Under the pieces are notes generated by a model, which saw nothing but the letters and a program-made list of their open reading frames with translations, was not told the DNA's origin and made no database searches. Positions 14,575 through 24,469 of a stretch of 24,469 nt of DNA are shown here, in pieces. Numbering within the stretch: position 1 is the stretch's first letter; each line of letters begins with the position of its first letter. Both the position numbers and the translations under genes were made by a program. Source of the DNA: Trachelipus rathkii (lineage: Eukaryota; Arthropoda; Malacostraca; Isopoda; Trachelipodidae); the NCBI GenBank assembly GCA_015478945.1, contig JABUQX010126329.1, positions 1 to 24,469 of the forward strand, written 5' to 3'.

Positions 14575-17232
14575 ATGACAGTAGATGATGTCTCTAGTTA
14601 TGATCTGTTGAAGAAAGCACTCCTGGTTCGATATGATTTGACCGAGAGCGGGTATCGTTCCAAATTTAAAGCTATGACCCCTAGTGAAGACGATAACCCT
14701 AACGTGTACATGAAGAAGATTTTGGACGCTCTCAAAAAGTGGATTGATGCAGCAGAAGTTAAAGAGGGTGTCGAGGAATTAATAAAAAATTTTACAGTTG
14801 ATAAATATATGACTAGGGTCCCAAAGGAGTTAGCCACGTTTCTGAAGCAACGTAATGAAAGGGAAATGTCAGAAATAATTTCCAGTTCTGAGAATTATCT
14901 CCAAGCCCACAAGATTTGTTTAGCGCCACGAGGAAGTCACTTGAATAATTATAATAACAGACAAAACAGTTACTCGAACAGAAACTATGAAGGAAAGACC
15001 ACGCACCACAACCCATCACTGCATAGAAATAATGTTTCAACTAATGTTGCCAAGGGCAACGAAGTAAGAAAGGATAATAATAGAGGCTCTAATGAGTCCA
15101 GAAATTTAGTAACATGTTACAAATGCCAAAGAAAGGGACAAATGGCGAGAGACTGCCGAGTACTTCCTTTTACAAATGGTGGTAGAGGATTTAATACATT
15201 TAATAATCGTCAGAAAGACAAAGTGAAGACGACAGTGGCATCCGCGGAATTGTCCGTTGAGGATAAAGACTCATCAAAGATAAGTGAAGAGCCACAAGTG
15301 TCTACAGATGTTTGTATGGTGGGTGATACTGATTTAGATTCCCATCACTTGCCGGTAGTCAATGGTGTCGCCACCGGGTATTGTGTACGTGTTCTGAGGG
15401 ACACTAGATGTAATGGTGGTGTCCTCAAGGAGAGATTTGTACCACAAAAGAACTATACAGGAGGATTTACCAACATGCGACTTCTCAATAACACTGTCAA
15501 GAAAGTTCCATTAGCTGACGTAGTATTAGATACACCGTACTACGTAGGGAAGGCGACGGCCGTGGTAATGCCGGACGTCGTCTACGATTTAATTCTGGGA
15601 AACATAGATGGGGCATTACCCCCGAATGAGCCCAATGATAAGTGGGAAGGGACTAAGTGTCCGTGTCTTAGCAAGGTGCAAGATGAAGAAACTCAGGAGA
15701 GTTTGAGTTCCCTTATCGATAATGTGGGTGTTGTGAGCGCAGACGTAAAGTCTCCTGCTCGGCGCAAAGCCAGCCAGATAAATCGCAAAGAAAAGAAGGA
15801 GCCGATGGAAGCTGAGGAAGTACTCATTTTGCAAACAGCGAGCGATCGAGGTGTTATTAGGGTCCATGAAGAAGAAGAAACAACCCCTGTGATAGAAGTG
15901 AGAGAAATATCCAATGTTCCCGAAACCGAAAGAGATGTCAGTAACATTGTAAATCCTGAAGAAACTGATACAACAGTATCATGTGGGTCAGAATCCGAAG
16001 AAACGGAAAGTGCCCTTAACATAGCAACTCCTGGCGAAGTATCTACTGCAGAAGGCGGTCAGATACAGGAACTGATAGAAGACAGAGCAGAGTTTAAGAC
16101 TAAACAGAGGCAGGACCTTACGTTGCAAAGGAACTGGAGATCCGTGGAAAAAGAAGAAGGTAAATATGTTCTAATAAAGGATTTATTATTCAAAAGAATA
16201 ATGGAGAACCATGAAGAGAGACATGTATTAGTAGTCCCAAAAGAGTACAGGAAAAAGGTCTTTAGCATAGCACAAGACGAAGTTTTTGGTGGTCACCAGG
16301 GAGTGAAGAAGATTTTGGGCCAGATGAGTCAGAAATTTTATTGGCCGAACTTCTACCAGGAAGTTATGAAACAGTATTGTTCATGTCAAATTTGCCAAGG
16401 AACTGTAACTTCGCCGTTGTCCGAAGATCATCAACACATGATTTCAATGGCAGACGTAGCCACCAAGTATCCTAAGGAGATACTGCAGAGAAATATTTTA
16501 TCGCAGAGGATTGATGAAGAAACAATGAACGTTTGTGAGCATCCAAGAATGCCTGAAGAAGGTGGAAGTAAATGTGAGAGACAATCCTCTTCACTACAAG
16601 TGAGAATTAAAGTTAAAAGAAGAAAGTGGAATAGTAGTTGTCCTATTAAAGAGTGTTTTAAGGATAAGGACATAAAGACGAAGCCCCATGGCATTGTGAA
16701 AAGAGATAATGTGAGAATACAGCAGTATTGTTGGCTCAAAGATAGCCAGATAAACTACAAAGAAAGAGATAAGAGCGAAAGTGAGTATTCTCAGATAAAT
16801 TTGAATTTGATGGAAGAAAATCCTCAGAAAATATTATGTAAAAGTCCAAAGAGTAAACAGAAAGAAAAGATGGATGAAAATGAAAAAATAAAATGTATGA
16901 TGTACAATACAAGTAGTAGTACTGACAAAGAAACACGAGTAGTAGCTCCGGCGTTTATCAGAAAGAAAGGAAAATGCAGAAGAAGGAATCTTAGCGTATG
17001 TGGAAGCAGTCTGAAGAATGAAGTAACAAAGTTGTCTCATAGTAGTTGTTGTGTTATGTGGGAGTGCATAACGTATGAGAAAAGGAGGCCAAATGTAGGA
17101 AGGAATGACGTTCGCTATCGGAGTATAGGTTCCATGAGTAAAGCTGTTGAGAGAAGATGGCAAATGCCAAACCGAAAGGAAGAAAATAACGTATGTAAAT
17201 GGCCAGCAGTGAAGAAGAGAAGCAGAAGATGA
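14575..17232 (+). pseudogene. gag-pol: gag-pro-integrase remnant with unassigned basic C-terminal half
   Basis: An 885-codon open frame whose ATG is only the first Met after an upstream stop. Residues about 1-115 continue gag and end in a SCAN-like segment (ELATFLKQRN, then ENYLQAHK). A zinc knuckle at C181, C184 and C194 has Gln189 where His is expected. An aspartic-protease segment follows: the active-site triplet at 276-278 reads D-T-R instead of D-T-G, with a normal LILGN flap-side motif at about 339-343. Residues 567-608 are the integrase HHCC domain (GGHQGVKKIL, FYWP, CQICQ), with Gln567 in place of the first His. Residues about 622-650 are a scrap of integrase core (DVATKYPKEI). The roughly 60 residues before it that should carry the first catalytic Asp are absent. 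Residues from about 655 to 885 are Lys/Glu/Ser-rich and match nothing I know. Confidence 0.8.
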
Positions 17233-17234
17233 TG

Positions 17235-17565
17235 TCAATATGGAGTAGTGATTGAGAGAGCTACACTTGTACGAGCGATGAGGAGGATCCTTGATGGGAT
17301 CAACGATGTGGATTTCTATATCGATGATATCATCATCCTTTCCAGGACCTGGCGCGAACATCTGAACACGATACGGGAAGTACTTTTCAAACTACAAGAA
17401 GAGGGATATACCATCAGACCGACTAAGTGTGAGTTTGCGGCATCAAGGGTAGAGTTTCTGGGGCATTATATCGGTCACAGAGAGAAGGGTCTGCACGAAG
17501 ATAATGTGGAGAAGATTGTTAAAGAAGAGCACCCAGAAATAAGAAACAAGTGCGCTCATTCTTAG
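17235..17565 (+). pseudogene. pol: Reverse transcriptase palm fragment
   Basis: The open frame from 17248 begins inside RT. The YIDD catalytic motif is at 17317-17328, followed by a thumb-side segment (TKCEFAASRVEFLGHYIG) typical of Ty3/Gypsy RT. All the fingers and the first part of the palm are missing. At 17235-17265 the expected RT words are still discernible but split by small insertions and a TGA overlapping 17230. A single-base indel near 17533 shifts coding into the next frame. Normally RT copies the element RNA into DNA; this piece cannot do so. Confidence 0.85.
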
Positions 17566-18188
17566 GTCTTACGGCATATTACCGCGATTTCGTAAGAAAT
17601 TATGCCGAAATCGCAGTGCCTCTCACTGAACTCACTAAAAAAAGTGAACCAACGAAGGTGCGGTGGGAGCAGAAGCACCAGAGGGCTTTTGAGGAATTAA
17701 AGAAAGCTCTTACATCAAAGCCCATTCTGAAGATGCCCAGATTAGATAAGTTATTTACTCTTCAAGTAGATGCATCAGATACTTCTCTTGGATTTGTACT
17801 GTTGCAGGAGGAGAATGAAGTGCTCCATCCGATAGCTTACGGCAGCAAAAAGCTATCGCCGACTCAACAACATTATAGTGTTCTAGAAAAGGAAGCTCTT
17901 GCCATCGTCACTGGAGTCAAAAAGTTTGAACCTTATCTTTATGGCAAAGAATTTGTGTAGCAGTCAGACCATCGACCTTTATCTGAAATGAATAAGAAAA
18001 AGTACGATAGCATCAGGATTATGAGATGGGCACTGTATCTTCAAAGATTTAGGTTCTTACTTCAACATATCCACGGTAAAGAGAACGTTGTCGCAGACTA
18101 CCTAAGCCGTTCGATCGGCGATGGATTACTTGAAAAGCTGGAATGTCCCATCAATGAAGAAGGAAACCTCTCGCAAACATTCGACTGA
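17550..18188 (+). pseudogene. pol: RT connection and RNase H domain with internal stop
   Basis: In frame 17550 onward: the RT C-terminus (RSFLGLTAYYRDFV), then RNase H with DASD (first acidic residue, 17769-17771), EKEALAIV (Glu) and SDHRPL (Asp at 17967-17969). It closes with the HGKENVVADYLSR motif typical of the end of Ty3/Gypsy RNase H. A TAG at 17958-17960 splits it just before SDHRPL. The same frame resumes immediately, so it is a simple nonsense change. The domain ends at a TGA at 18186-18188 with no integrase after it. Confidence 0.88.
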
Positions 18189-18223
18189 GAATGTTGTTAA
18201 GCTGAATTACGATGTAATTCGCT

Positions 18224-18240
18224 CAAAATGGGGTGCCTAA
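18224..18240 (+). promoter_or_regulatory. Candidate polypurine tract before the 3' LTR
   Basis: CAAAATGGGGTG lies directly before CCTAA|TGTAATGATT, the first bases of the 3' LTR. It is the expected location for the plus-strand primer, although the purine run is short and imperfect. Confidence 0.4.
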
Positions 18241-18365
18241 TGTAATGATTGGAACATGCTCAGTAGAATTTTTGCAAAAAAAAGTCATTTACCCAAGGTT
18301 AAACCTCCCCCCCCTTCCCCCGGAGCACTTTCCAGTCAATTTGGTCACCGCCATTACAAAGCCTG

Positions 18366-18413
<48 letters not shown>

Positions 18414-18627
18414 TATATATAAAACTATATAAAATTTATTATATTATTTATAAAATATAAAATATATATATAATATATATATATTATATATATTAATCTG
18501 AATAAAGTCTTTAATTAATTATTTAAATGTTGTAAATGCTAAAATAATACAAGCTGTGAATTTCTATGTTTTAACACACACAAACTGTTTTGAAACATTG
18601 AAATCTTTACAAGCATTATTTGGCAAG

Positions 18628-18681
<54 letters not shown>

Positions 18682-19989
18682 ATAATAATAATAATAATAT
18701 GAAATTTTTTTTTATTTTTATATTTTAATAATAAATATTTGGTTTATTTATTTTATAGGAAAATTTAAAGCAAAAGTTGCATTGACATTATATGTAAATT
18801 TATTTTTTTTTATATACAAGCTTTTCGCTTTTAAAATAAAAAATTAAAGGTGTGAAGCTCATTTTATTCAATGCAGTATTGCTTGGTCGTGGGAATTCAG
18901 CAGGTGTTTTGTGTATTTTTATTTTGTAACCAACGTTGTCAGATTTAACTCCCCCTTCCCTTCTAATGTGATTGAATACTTGTTTGTAAGGTATTGGCAT
19001 GAAAGATGTATTTAATTTTGAGTTTACTGTTTTAAGATGAGATGATTGGAGAATGATTGTATCTTAGATTGTCCAACGAAGTTTATAACGCATTGCAAGT
19101 CATTTTTCGGGACACTCTGTCAGGTTGTGGTTGATATGCAAATGTGGTTAAGTGGGTGATGTGGCATTTATGTAATTTTATTGTATGTTAGTATTTAGAT
19201 CTCATTTCCGTTATTATTGAAAAGCGTCTGCAAAGTTGTTGCAATAAATTGTTTTAGTGTAATTGTGATGTTTATGAAGCTTACCCGTGTGTAATATTTT
19301 GGAAATTTATTAAGGTTTTATTCATTGATTATTTTAATATAATGTTTTAAAAGGTGTTAACACATACAGCAAAATTTATAAAGTTAATGGTTTTCGTGTT
19401 AATGTTAATATTTTATTTATTATATGGTTTATTGGACGAGAGTAAACAGCTATTCCCAGGTATTTCATCTAAGACGTCACAAGGTAATGTGTTATGATAA
19501 ATTGGTTTGTACATTTCTTAAAAAGTAAATGGTTTTATTTTAAAGAGTTATTTTAACATTATTTATTTAATTAATATTTTTTTCTAATATTTTAATATAT
19601 TAAATTTAAATATTTATTTAAACAGTATTTTCTATCTTCAATAGAAAATGTTGTTTGAATTATTTTAATGGTAATAAATTAGATATACTGTAATTTCAAT
19701 AATATTTTTGCTTTAATATTTCAGTTAAGTTTTCATGTTTTTTTTTTGGTCCTATGGTCATTGCATATGCTTGGTCCTCCAAACATTTGTTTTCGAAGAA
19801 CGAGGGATGCAATAACTAGGACGTTAAGATTTTGCTCCTTTTAATTAATTTATATATTTTATTTTTAAAAGGCATTTAAAAATAAATTAAAGGTATTAAT
19901 ATTTTACATATAAAGTTCTTTACGAATAAAGTAAATGAAGATATTTATTTATGTATTATGTTTTTTTAAAATAATTATATATATATATA
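18241..19989 (+). repeat. 3' LTR, apparently truncated at its 3' end
   Basis: Starts TGTAATGATTGG and follows the 5' LTR to about 19989. Its first half (to about 18900) is clearly diverged from the other copy, while 19479-19697 shows no difference by eye from 11844-12062. After AAATAATTATATAT the copies stop matching: the 5' copy continues to a PBS-like region, while this one enters degenerate AT repeats and then unrelated sequence. This suggests loss of U5 within the (AT)n. Confidence 0.8.
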
Positions 19990-20440
19990 ATATAATATAT
20001 AATGTATTTAATATAAAAAATAATTATATAAATAATATAATAATAGATTATATATATAATATTATATAATATATATATATCAAAAATTAATTTTCGAGGC
20101 ACATTATTGACAGTATCAACGTCGATATTGATATTCAATAAATATATTTAATAATAAATTTATGTAAATAAACATCCTTCAAGTTTTTGAAATCACCGTA
20201 ACGGACTCGTTTCCAAAGATACAAGGTGATGAAACTTATATGGGACATATCTGATAATTCCATTGCCCGTCCCGTCCCACATCTCAAAATAAAAATAAAA
20301 TAAAGCACAAATAAACCGTAGGGAAAAGTTTAACCTTCCTTGTTATTTACTAGTTACCGTATCTCGCTTTATTTTAATATAATATACTAGTCTGTGTCGC
20401 GTCAATTCTGTGTTCAAGTGTTGCTCAAATTTTTTCAAAA
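19990..20440. other. AT repeat remnant and spacer
   Basis: Degenerate TA-rich sequence to about 20080, then a unique spacer. No gene was seen. The left end of the mariner-like element probably lies here, but I could not identify its terminal repeat. Confidence 0.4.
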
Positions 20441-21338
20441 ATGAATTACACAAATATGCAAAATGTGCGATATGCATTTTTGTTTTTAACGGTCAGTAAC
20501 GAAACGGGTAATTCATTAGAGCCCATGCGTCTCTAATGAAGAATGTACCTAAATCGTGTCATCCCGCATCATACTATTTTGCACCGTCCCCATCAACGTC
20601 TTAGAGAAAGATTTTAAAAAACTTTATGGAAACGGGCGACCTCGCAACAGTATCAACTACAGATGTCGAAAGAACAGTTCCTTCTCCCGAGAACCTTGAG
20701 GACAGTCCACACAAGTACCAGAAGATTGCTGCACACTACAATGTAAGTCATTCGACAGTTTTCCAAGAGGTATGAAAAAGAAAATTGATTAATTATTTAC
20801 ATCCACGAGTGAAGGCATTTGTAATCAAACAGATTTTCCCCGCAAAGAAGAGTTAGCTTTGGTGTCGATTGGATTGAAACAGAAATTGCAGACATCCTCA
20901 CTATTTAGCAGAAATATTGTTCCAACTGATCGAGGCAATATTTTCTAGAGACGCCCCATAATCGAACTTCCAACAAACAACATCACAATATGGCCTGAAT
21001 GAGACCACAATGCAATAGTTGAAAAGCCCGCCATCAACACCAGTTTTCATTGAATCTATGGGTCGGAATTGTTGGCGACCATTTGATAGGTCAATTCTTT
21101 TTACCAGAAAGGCTTACTGGAGACGTTTATCACCAATTTCTTGAACATGACTTGCCTACACTACTGGAAGAAGTCCCATTACAATTAAGATCGAAAATGT
21201 ATTTCATGCACGGCGGAGCTCCAGCTCATTTCAGTTTAGTTGCTCGTAACTATTTGAACACTGTATATCCACGACGTTGGATAGGTCGAGGAGGTACAGA
21301 ACCTTGGCCTCCGCGGTCTTCAAACATTTGGTTTATAC
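20441..21338 (+). pseudogene. Tc1/mariner-superfamily transposase, broken
   Basis: Successive frames retain the transposase order. The start MNYTN is at 20441. An N-terminal segment with HQRLRE lies near 20600. A helix-turn-helix-like stretch (IAAHYNVSHSTV) lies in 20629-20775. DFPRKEEL comes next, then a catalytic entry region near 20930-20950 (EAIFSRD) that has lost frame. The C-terminal frame from 21050 begins NLWVGIVGDHLIG and continues through HGGAPAHFS and RWIGRGG. The second catalytic Asp is Gly (codon 21212-21214, GGC). The residue after PPRSS, where the third acidic residue belongs, is Asn. Several stops and shifts precede 21050. The sequence ends abruptly where a hAT-like terminus begins at 21339. 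Such enzymes cut and paste DNA at TA; this copy is dead. Confidence 0.82.
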
Positions 21339-21376
21339 TAGGGATGTACCGATAGTATCGGTATCGGTAGTATCGG
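21339..21376 (+). repeat. hAT-like terminus with subterminal TATCGG repeats
   Basis: TAGGGATGTACCG, then three TATCGG words within 21 bp. Short repeated subterminal motifs are the known binding sites of hAT transposases. The terminus is very similar to the orphan end at 2050. Confidence 0.6.
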
Positions 21377-22282
21377 CCTTTTTGGAGGTATCAGTATTGG
21401 TTAATATGGCCGAAACTTGGCCGATACTTCTTACTTTTTGGGTGAAGAATTATGAGAAACTTTCAAATTCAATAACACTATGTAACACAAAAAAATGTTT
21501 CTTTTTATTTTTTTAATGATTCTTATATATTTTTTGACGCTGAACACAGAAATGACCTTCATTTTTTTTCTATAATCGATACTTTCAGAAGAGTTATTTT
21601 GCAAATTTAAGTTTGGAAATTTTTAAGGTTTGTTAAATGAGCTTAACAACCTTTTGACTTAATTTACAATTTTTATTGAAGGTTTACATTTACGAACAGT
21701 AACTTAAAAAAGACTTTTTTACTTGATAAGATGCATACTAATATCCCCAAAATATGTCAATGCTTTAATGCCAAAAACATGCTTACTTTGCATTTAAAAG
21801 TACTTTGTTCATCGTGTTTTTCCTCTTGTGAATCGATTTGGGCAATCTCTTATCAAAAACCCAACATATAAATCCCCATCATGCACTATCTCAATGTCAA
21901 TGGTATCCCTGCTTTTCCATTGTCTGAAATATCCTCGTAATCTTCACAATATTCTTCAATTGCATGAATTAATGTCGAAAATTAGTCAAAAATGCGATGT
22001 GTAAATAATTGTTAACCTTTAATGACATAAATACAACGGCACCGTCAAATTTTCTACCCCTCCATTTTTTATAAACAATCTTGAAGCATTTTTTTAATCA
22101 GCTTTTTGTAATTTGGGTCTTTACATTTCCCTAAAAATCCTGAACCACATTACGGAATGCAACACCACAGGCATCAATTTTCTAATTATGCTCATCTTTC
22201 CTGTCAATTTCAAGAAATTTAAGCCATGTTTCAATGAGCTCATCATCCTAGAAAAAAAAAGGAAAAAATAAAAAACTGATAT
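21377..22282. other. Decayed interior of the hAT-like element
   Basis: No open frame of note. On the minus strand an acceptor-like TTTTTTTTTCTAG precedes a short open stretch (ELIETWLKFLEID) near 22249, but it soon meets stops and I do not call an exon. Confidence 0.4.
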
Positions 22283-22370
<88 letters not shown>

Positions 22371-22378
22371 TATATATA
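22283..22378. repeat. (AT)n microsatellite
   Basis: Interrupted AT/TA run with phase changes. Confidence 0.9.
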
Positions 22379-23012
22379 AGTAAGCCTGCTACAAATATTT
22401 GAGGAAACATACGTTTTCTTTCTTTTATATGTTCTTAGATTTTTTGCATAACATTTTAACTTCTTCTGAGATGTGATGGTATAGGGTAGTTTTCATAATG
22501 AGGAACTGGGGTTCTGGATGGGGGAATATCTGGGTATGGAAGAGATTGCCTTCCCTTACTTTCCCCATATTTTTTTAATATTCACCATGTAGAAGTGGCA
22601 AAGTCATCATAGTGATTCGTTGGCCCTCCCGCCATATTCTGGGAATAGCCAAAGGTATTGCTTTTCCTTGTTCCTCCTTAGGCCATCCTTCTAAGGGTTG
22701 TTTTAAAACAACTTCACATATAATGAAAGGTGACCAGTGCTTATCTTAATCACCAAAAGGCATACCAAAGTAGAGCCTGTAACGCTATCCCCCCATAATT
22801 GGTTCCTTCACAATATTGATGGAAATGTGCTTAGAACTAGCATAATATCCATACACTCACATAACAAAATGAATCTGGCAACGTTTTACACTGTCTACTT
22901 GCAATTTTACTACTGTTTATTATATTATTACTATTTCTGAAAATTATAAAAAGATATTTTAATTTGGTACTTACCTTCATTATATCATTGCACTAGATTG
23001 TAGTTAAACAAT
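22379..23012. other. Unassigned sequence, no gene recognised
   Basis: A 67-codon plus frame at 22737-22940 ends in aromatic low-complexity sequence and has no motif. Confidence 0.4.
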
Positions 23013-23025
23013 GGTATATATATAT

Positions 23026-23112
<87 letters not shown>

Positions 23113-23174
23113 TATATATTATATATATATATAATATTATAATATATATAATATATATATATAATGTATTATAT

Positions 23175-23214
<40 letters not shown>

Positions 23215-23287
23215 AATATATATATATATATATATATAATATATATATAAATATATATATATACAATATAATATATATATATATATA
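23013..23287. repeat. Compound (AT)n microsatellite
   Basis: About 275 bp of AT/TA with frequent phase changes and TTA interruptions. Confidence 0.9.
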
Positions 23288-24021
23288 GTATACTAACTAC
23301 TTCATTCTTCTATCCCACAAAACATTAATGGCAACTGACTTTTTACTCCAGCACGATGGCCAAAGTAACGAAACCGGACCTGAACCCTACAAAATGAAGA
23401 ATATACTAATCGCCATTTAGAGCCTCGTAACAAAAAATGGTCGATGAATAGAGAAAACCTAAAAACTATCTATCGTTACCCTAGTTATAAAATCAACCAA
23501 ATAAAACATAATAAAAAATCAGAAGAAACAAAGTATATTGAATCTGTTTGATTACTAATTGTGTTGTCGCAGTTTCGAATATATTAAAAAAAGAACTCTA
23601 AGGAATGGCTTCAAGCTAGCTGAAACCCCAAGAATGGCTCTCCGGACGGTGAACCACTTCTAATGCATTTAAATGGAATAACCGAGGAGCTTGCTCCTCG
23701 CGTAACAAAAAAAAAGATTCACAGAAGCGGAAGCCGCCTTATCAGCAAACCCCTGGCAATAGCAATGATAGTGATGATGGTGGCGCTTTTCAGCAAATAA
23801 CCTACTGAAGATGGAAGAAAGGATTGGGATAATGTTGATTTTTGATAAGTTCATGGCCGAAAGTGCATTGACATCTCTTCACCTTCAAAGAGATCACACC
23901 AAGGACTAATTCTAAAACTGAAAAGGACATCATCATCAAGGAGCAAAGATAATTTCAAATTTGCAATCTGTGAAAAGAAGATGAAGGCTCAAAGAAAACA
24001 TGGAGATGCTGCCTACAGAGA
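23288..24021. other. Unassigned sequence between (AT)n and hAT C-terminus
   Basis: No clear gene. A plus frame is open from about 23624 for some 60 codons without a recognisable motif. It contains the small palindrome listed separately. Confidence 0.4.
23683..23700. repeat. Perfect 8-bp palindromic hairpin
   Basis: CGAGGAGC-TT-GCTCCTCG: an 8-bp GC-rich stem with a 2-base spacer, followed within six bases by a run of nine A. It stands out in this AT-rich setting. No function is assigned. Confidence 0.7.
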
Positions 24022-24197
24022 AATCCTTTCATGTGGTGGCATGAAAAATGGGCCAAGGTTCCATTATTATCAGTGCTTTGCAAGCAAAATTTATCAGTCC
24101 CCCTCCATCATCATTCGAGAGCGAGCGTATTTTTAGTATAGGTGGATGTAAACACCTGCCAAAGGACAAGATATTGAACCTTCTTGAAAAGCTTTAA
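24022..24197 (+). pseudogene. hAT transposase C-terminal dimerisation domain, frameshifted
   Basis: The frame at 24022 reads NPFMWWHEKWAKVPLL, matching the NP..WW entry motif of the hAT C-terminal domain. A one-base shift in the C run at 24099-24103 moves to a second frame reading PSSSFESERIFSIGG, the hallmark S.ESER.FS.GG of the hAT family, which ends at TAA 24195-24197. The usual following helix (LLFLK.N) is shortened. The domain mediates transposase dimerisation. Upstream catalytic parts are not recognisable, so this is a fossil. Confidence 0.8.
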
Positions 24198-24469
24198 ATG
24201 TTTTTTGCAATACACAAATTTGAGAAAATTTTTGATTTGAGGTACTGAATGATATCTTATCTTTTATCTTAAAAGGAGTATTTATTAATTAGGTCCATGT
24301 TTGAATATTATTGTTGTTTTATTTTGGTTCTTTTCCAGCTGATTAATTAATTTTCTTAATCTTTCAATTATTTTTTATTCTTATATTGATTCCAGTTAAA
24401 GAATCATCTTATAAATTGTAATGATGTTAAACATAAAAGCTAGTAGCTAAACAAACTTTTGTTAATACT
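24198..24469. other. AT-rich 3' flank of the hAT fragment
   Basis: No gene or terminal repeat was seen up to the window end. Confidence 0.5.

Larger units (their letters stand above)
21339..24469 (+). mobile_element. hAT-like element, left end visible, runs off window
   Basis: Starts TAGGGATGTACCGATAG, a hAT-like terminus, followed by subterminal TATCGG copies at 21356, 21362 and 21371. It interrupts the mariner-like transposase. A hAT transposase C-terminus lies on the same strand at 24022-24197, and no matching right terminus is seen before 24469. The interior (21400-23900) is decayed: short AT-biased frames, two (AT)n fields and no recognisable N-terminal BED finger or catalytic core. Linking the left end to the transposase fragment as one element is an inference. 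Confidence 0.5.

Noticed and set aside
16834..17361. 175-codon minus-strand frame
   Set aside because: It starts inside antisense RT and has no motif; it is a shadow of the plus-strand remnant.
21277..21516. 79-codon plus frame spanning the mariner/hAT junction
   Set aside because: It is an out-of-frame translation of the transposase end continuing into the hAT terminus.
22140..22255. Minus-strand exon-like stretch after a pyrimidine-rich acceptor
   Set aside because: Only about 20 residues stay open before stops, and the peptide is not recognisable.
23624..23800. Plus-strand open stretch of about 60 codons upstream of the hAT fragment
   Set aside because: No motif of a hAT transposase or other family; too short to support.
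23669..23854. Minus frame with a His-rich segment
   Set aside because: Short, and the His run comes from a GAT/GATG simple repeat on the other strand.

Overview
The window reads as nuclear DNA of a multicellular animal, most likely an invertebrate and possibly an arthropod. It is very AT-rich and littered with long (AT)n and (TTA)n microsatellites. It carries a multi-finger C2H2 exon with eukaryotic splice signals, plus LTR, mariner-like, hAT-like and SINE-like repeats. Nothing looks prokaryotic. I cannot name the species.

Layout. 1-2,540 is repeat-rich: a dispersed GGGGCAATTCGGTCCA motif, a tandem pair of fold-back (MITE-like) units at 913-1588, and an orphan hAT-like terminus at 1986-2050. 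2,361-3,282 holds a short TTCCCTGAC array, a 35-bp minisatellite and a tRNA-SINE-like repeat on the minus strand. 3,576-6,017 is dominated by (AT)n tracts around an imperfect inverted repeat whose interior contains an isolated GC-rich island (4404-4620). 6,018-9,148 has no gene I can recognise.

9,149-10,183 (minus) is the one convincing host-type gene piece. It is an exon of about 1 kb encoding eleven C2H2 zinc fingers, framed by acceptor-like and donor-like splice sites.

10,652-19,989 is a single decayed Ty3/Gypsy-superfamily LTR retrotransposon. Two related direct repeats of about 1.75 kb flank a coding region containing, in order, a K/E-rich coiled-coil gag, a SCAN-like gag segment, a zinc knuckle, an aspartic protease, an integrase HHCC domain with a scrap of integrase core, and then RT and RNase H. 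RNase H ends about 50 bp before the 3' LTR, so integrase lies upstream of RT. That is the Gmr1-type (copia-like) order, not the usual Gypsy order. Most of the integrase core and the N-terminal half of RT are missing. In their place is an open, lysine-rich stretch of roughly 0.7 kb that I cannot assign.

20,441-21,338 is a broken Tc1/mariner-superfamily transposase. It is interrupted at 21,339 by a hAT-like terminal sequence. 21,339-24,469 is probably the body of that hAT-like element, which still shows a frameshifted C-terminal dimerisation domain near 24,022-24,197 and runs past the window edge. The picture is a nested transposon landscape next to one zinc-finger gene, with no intact autonomous element visible.
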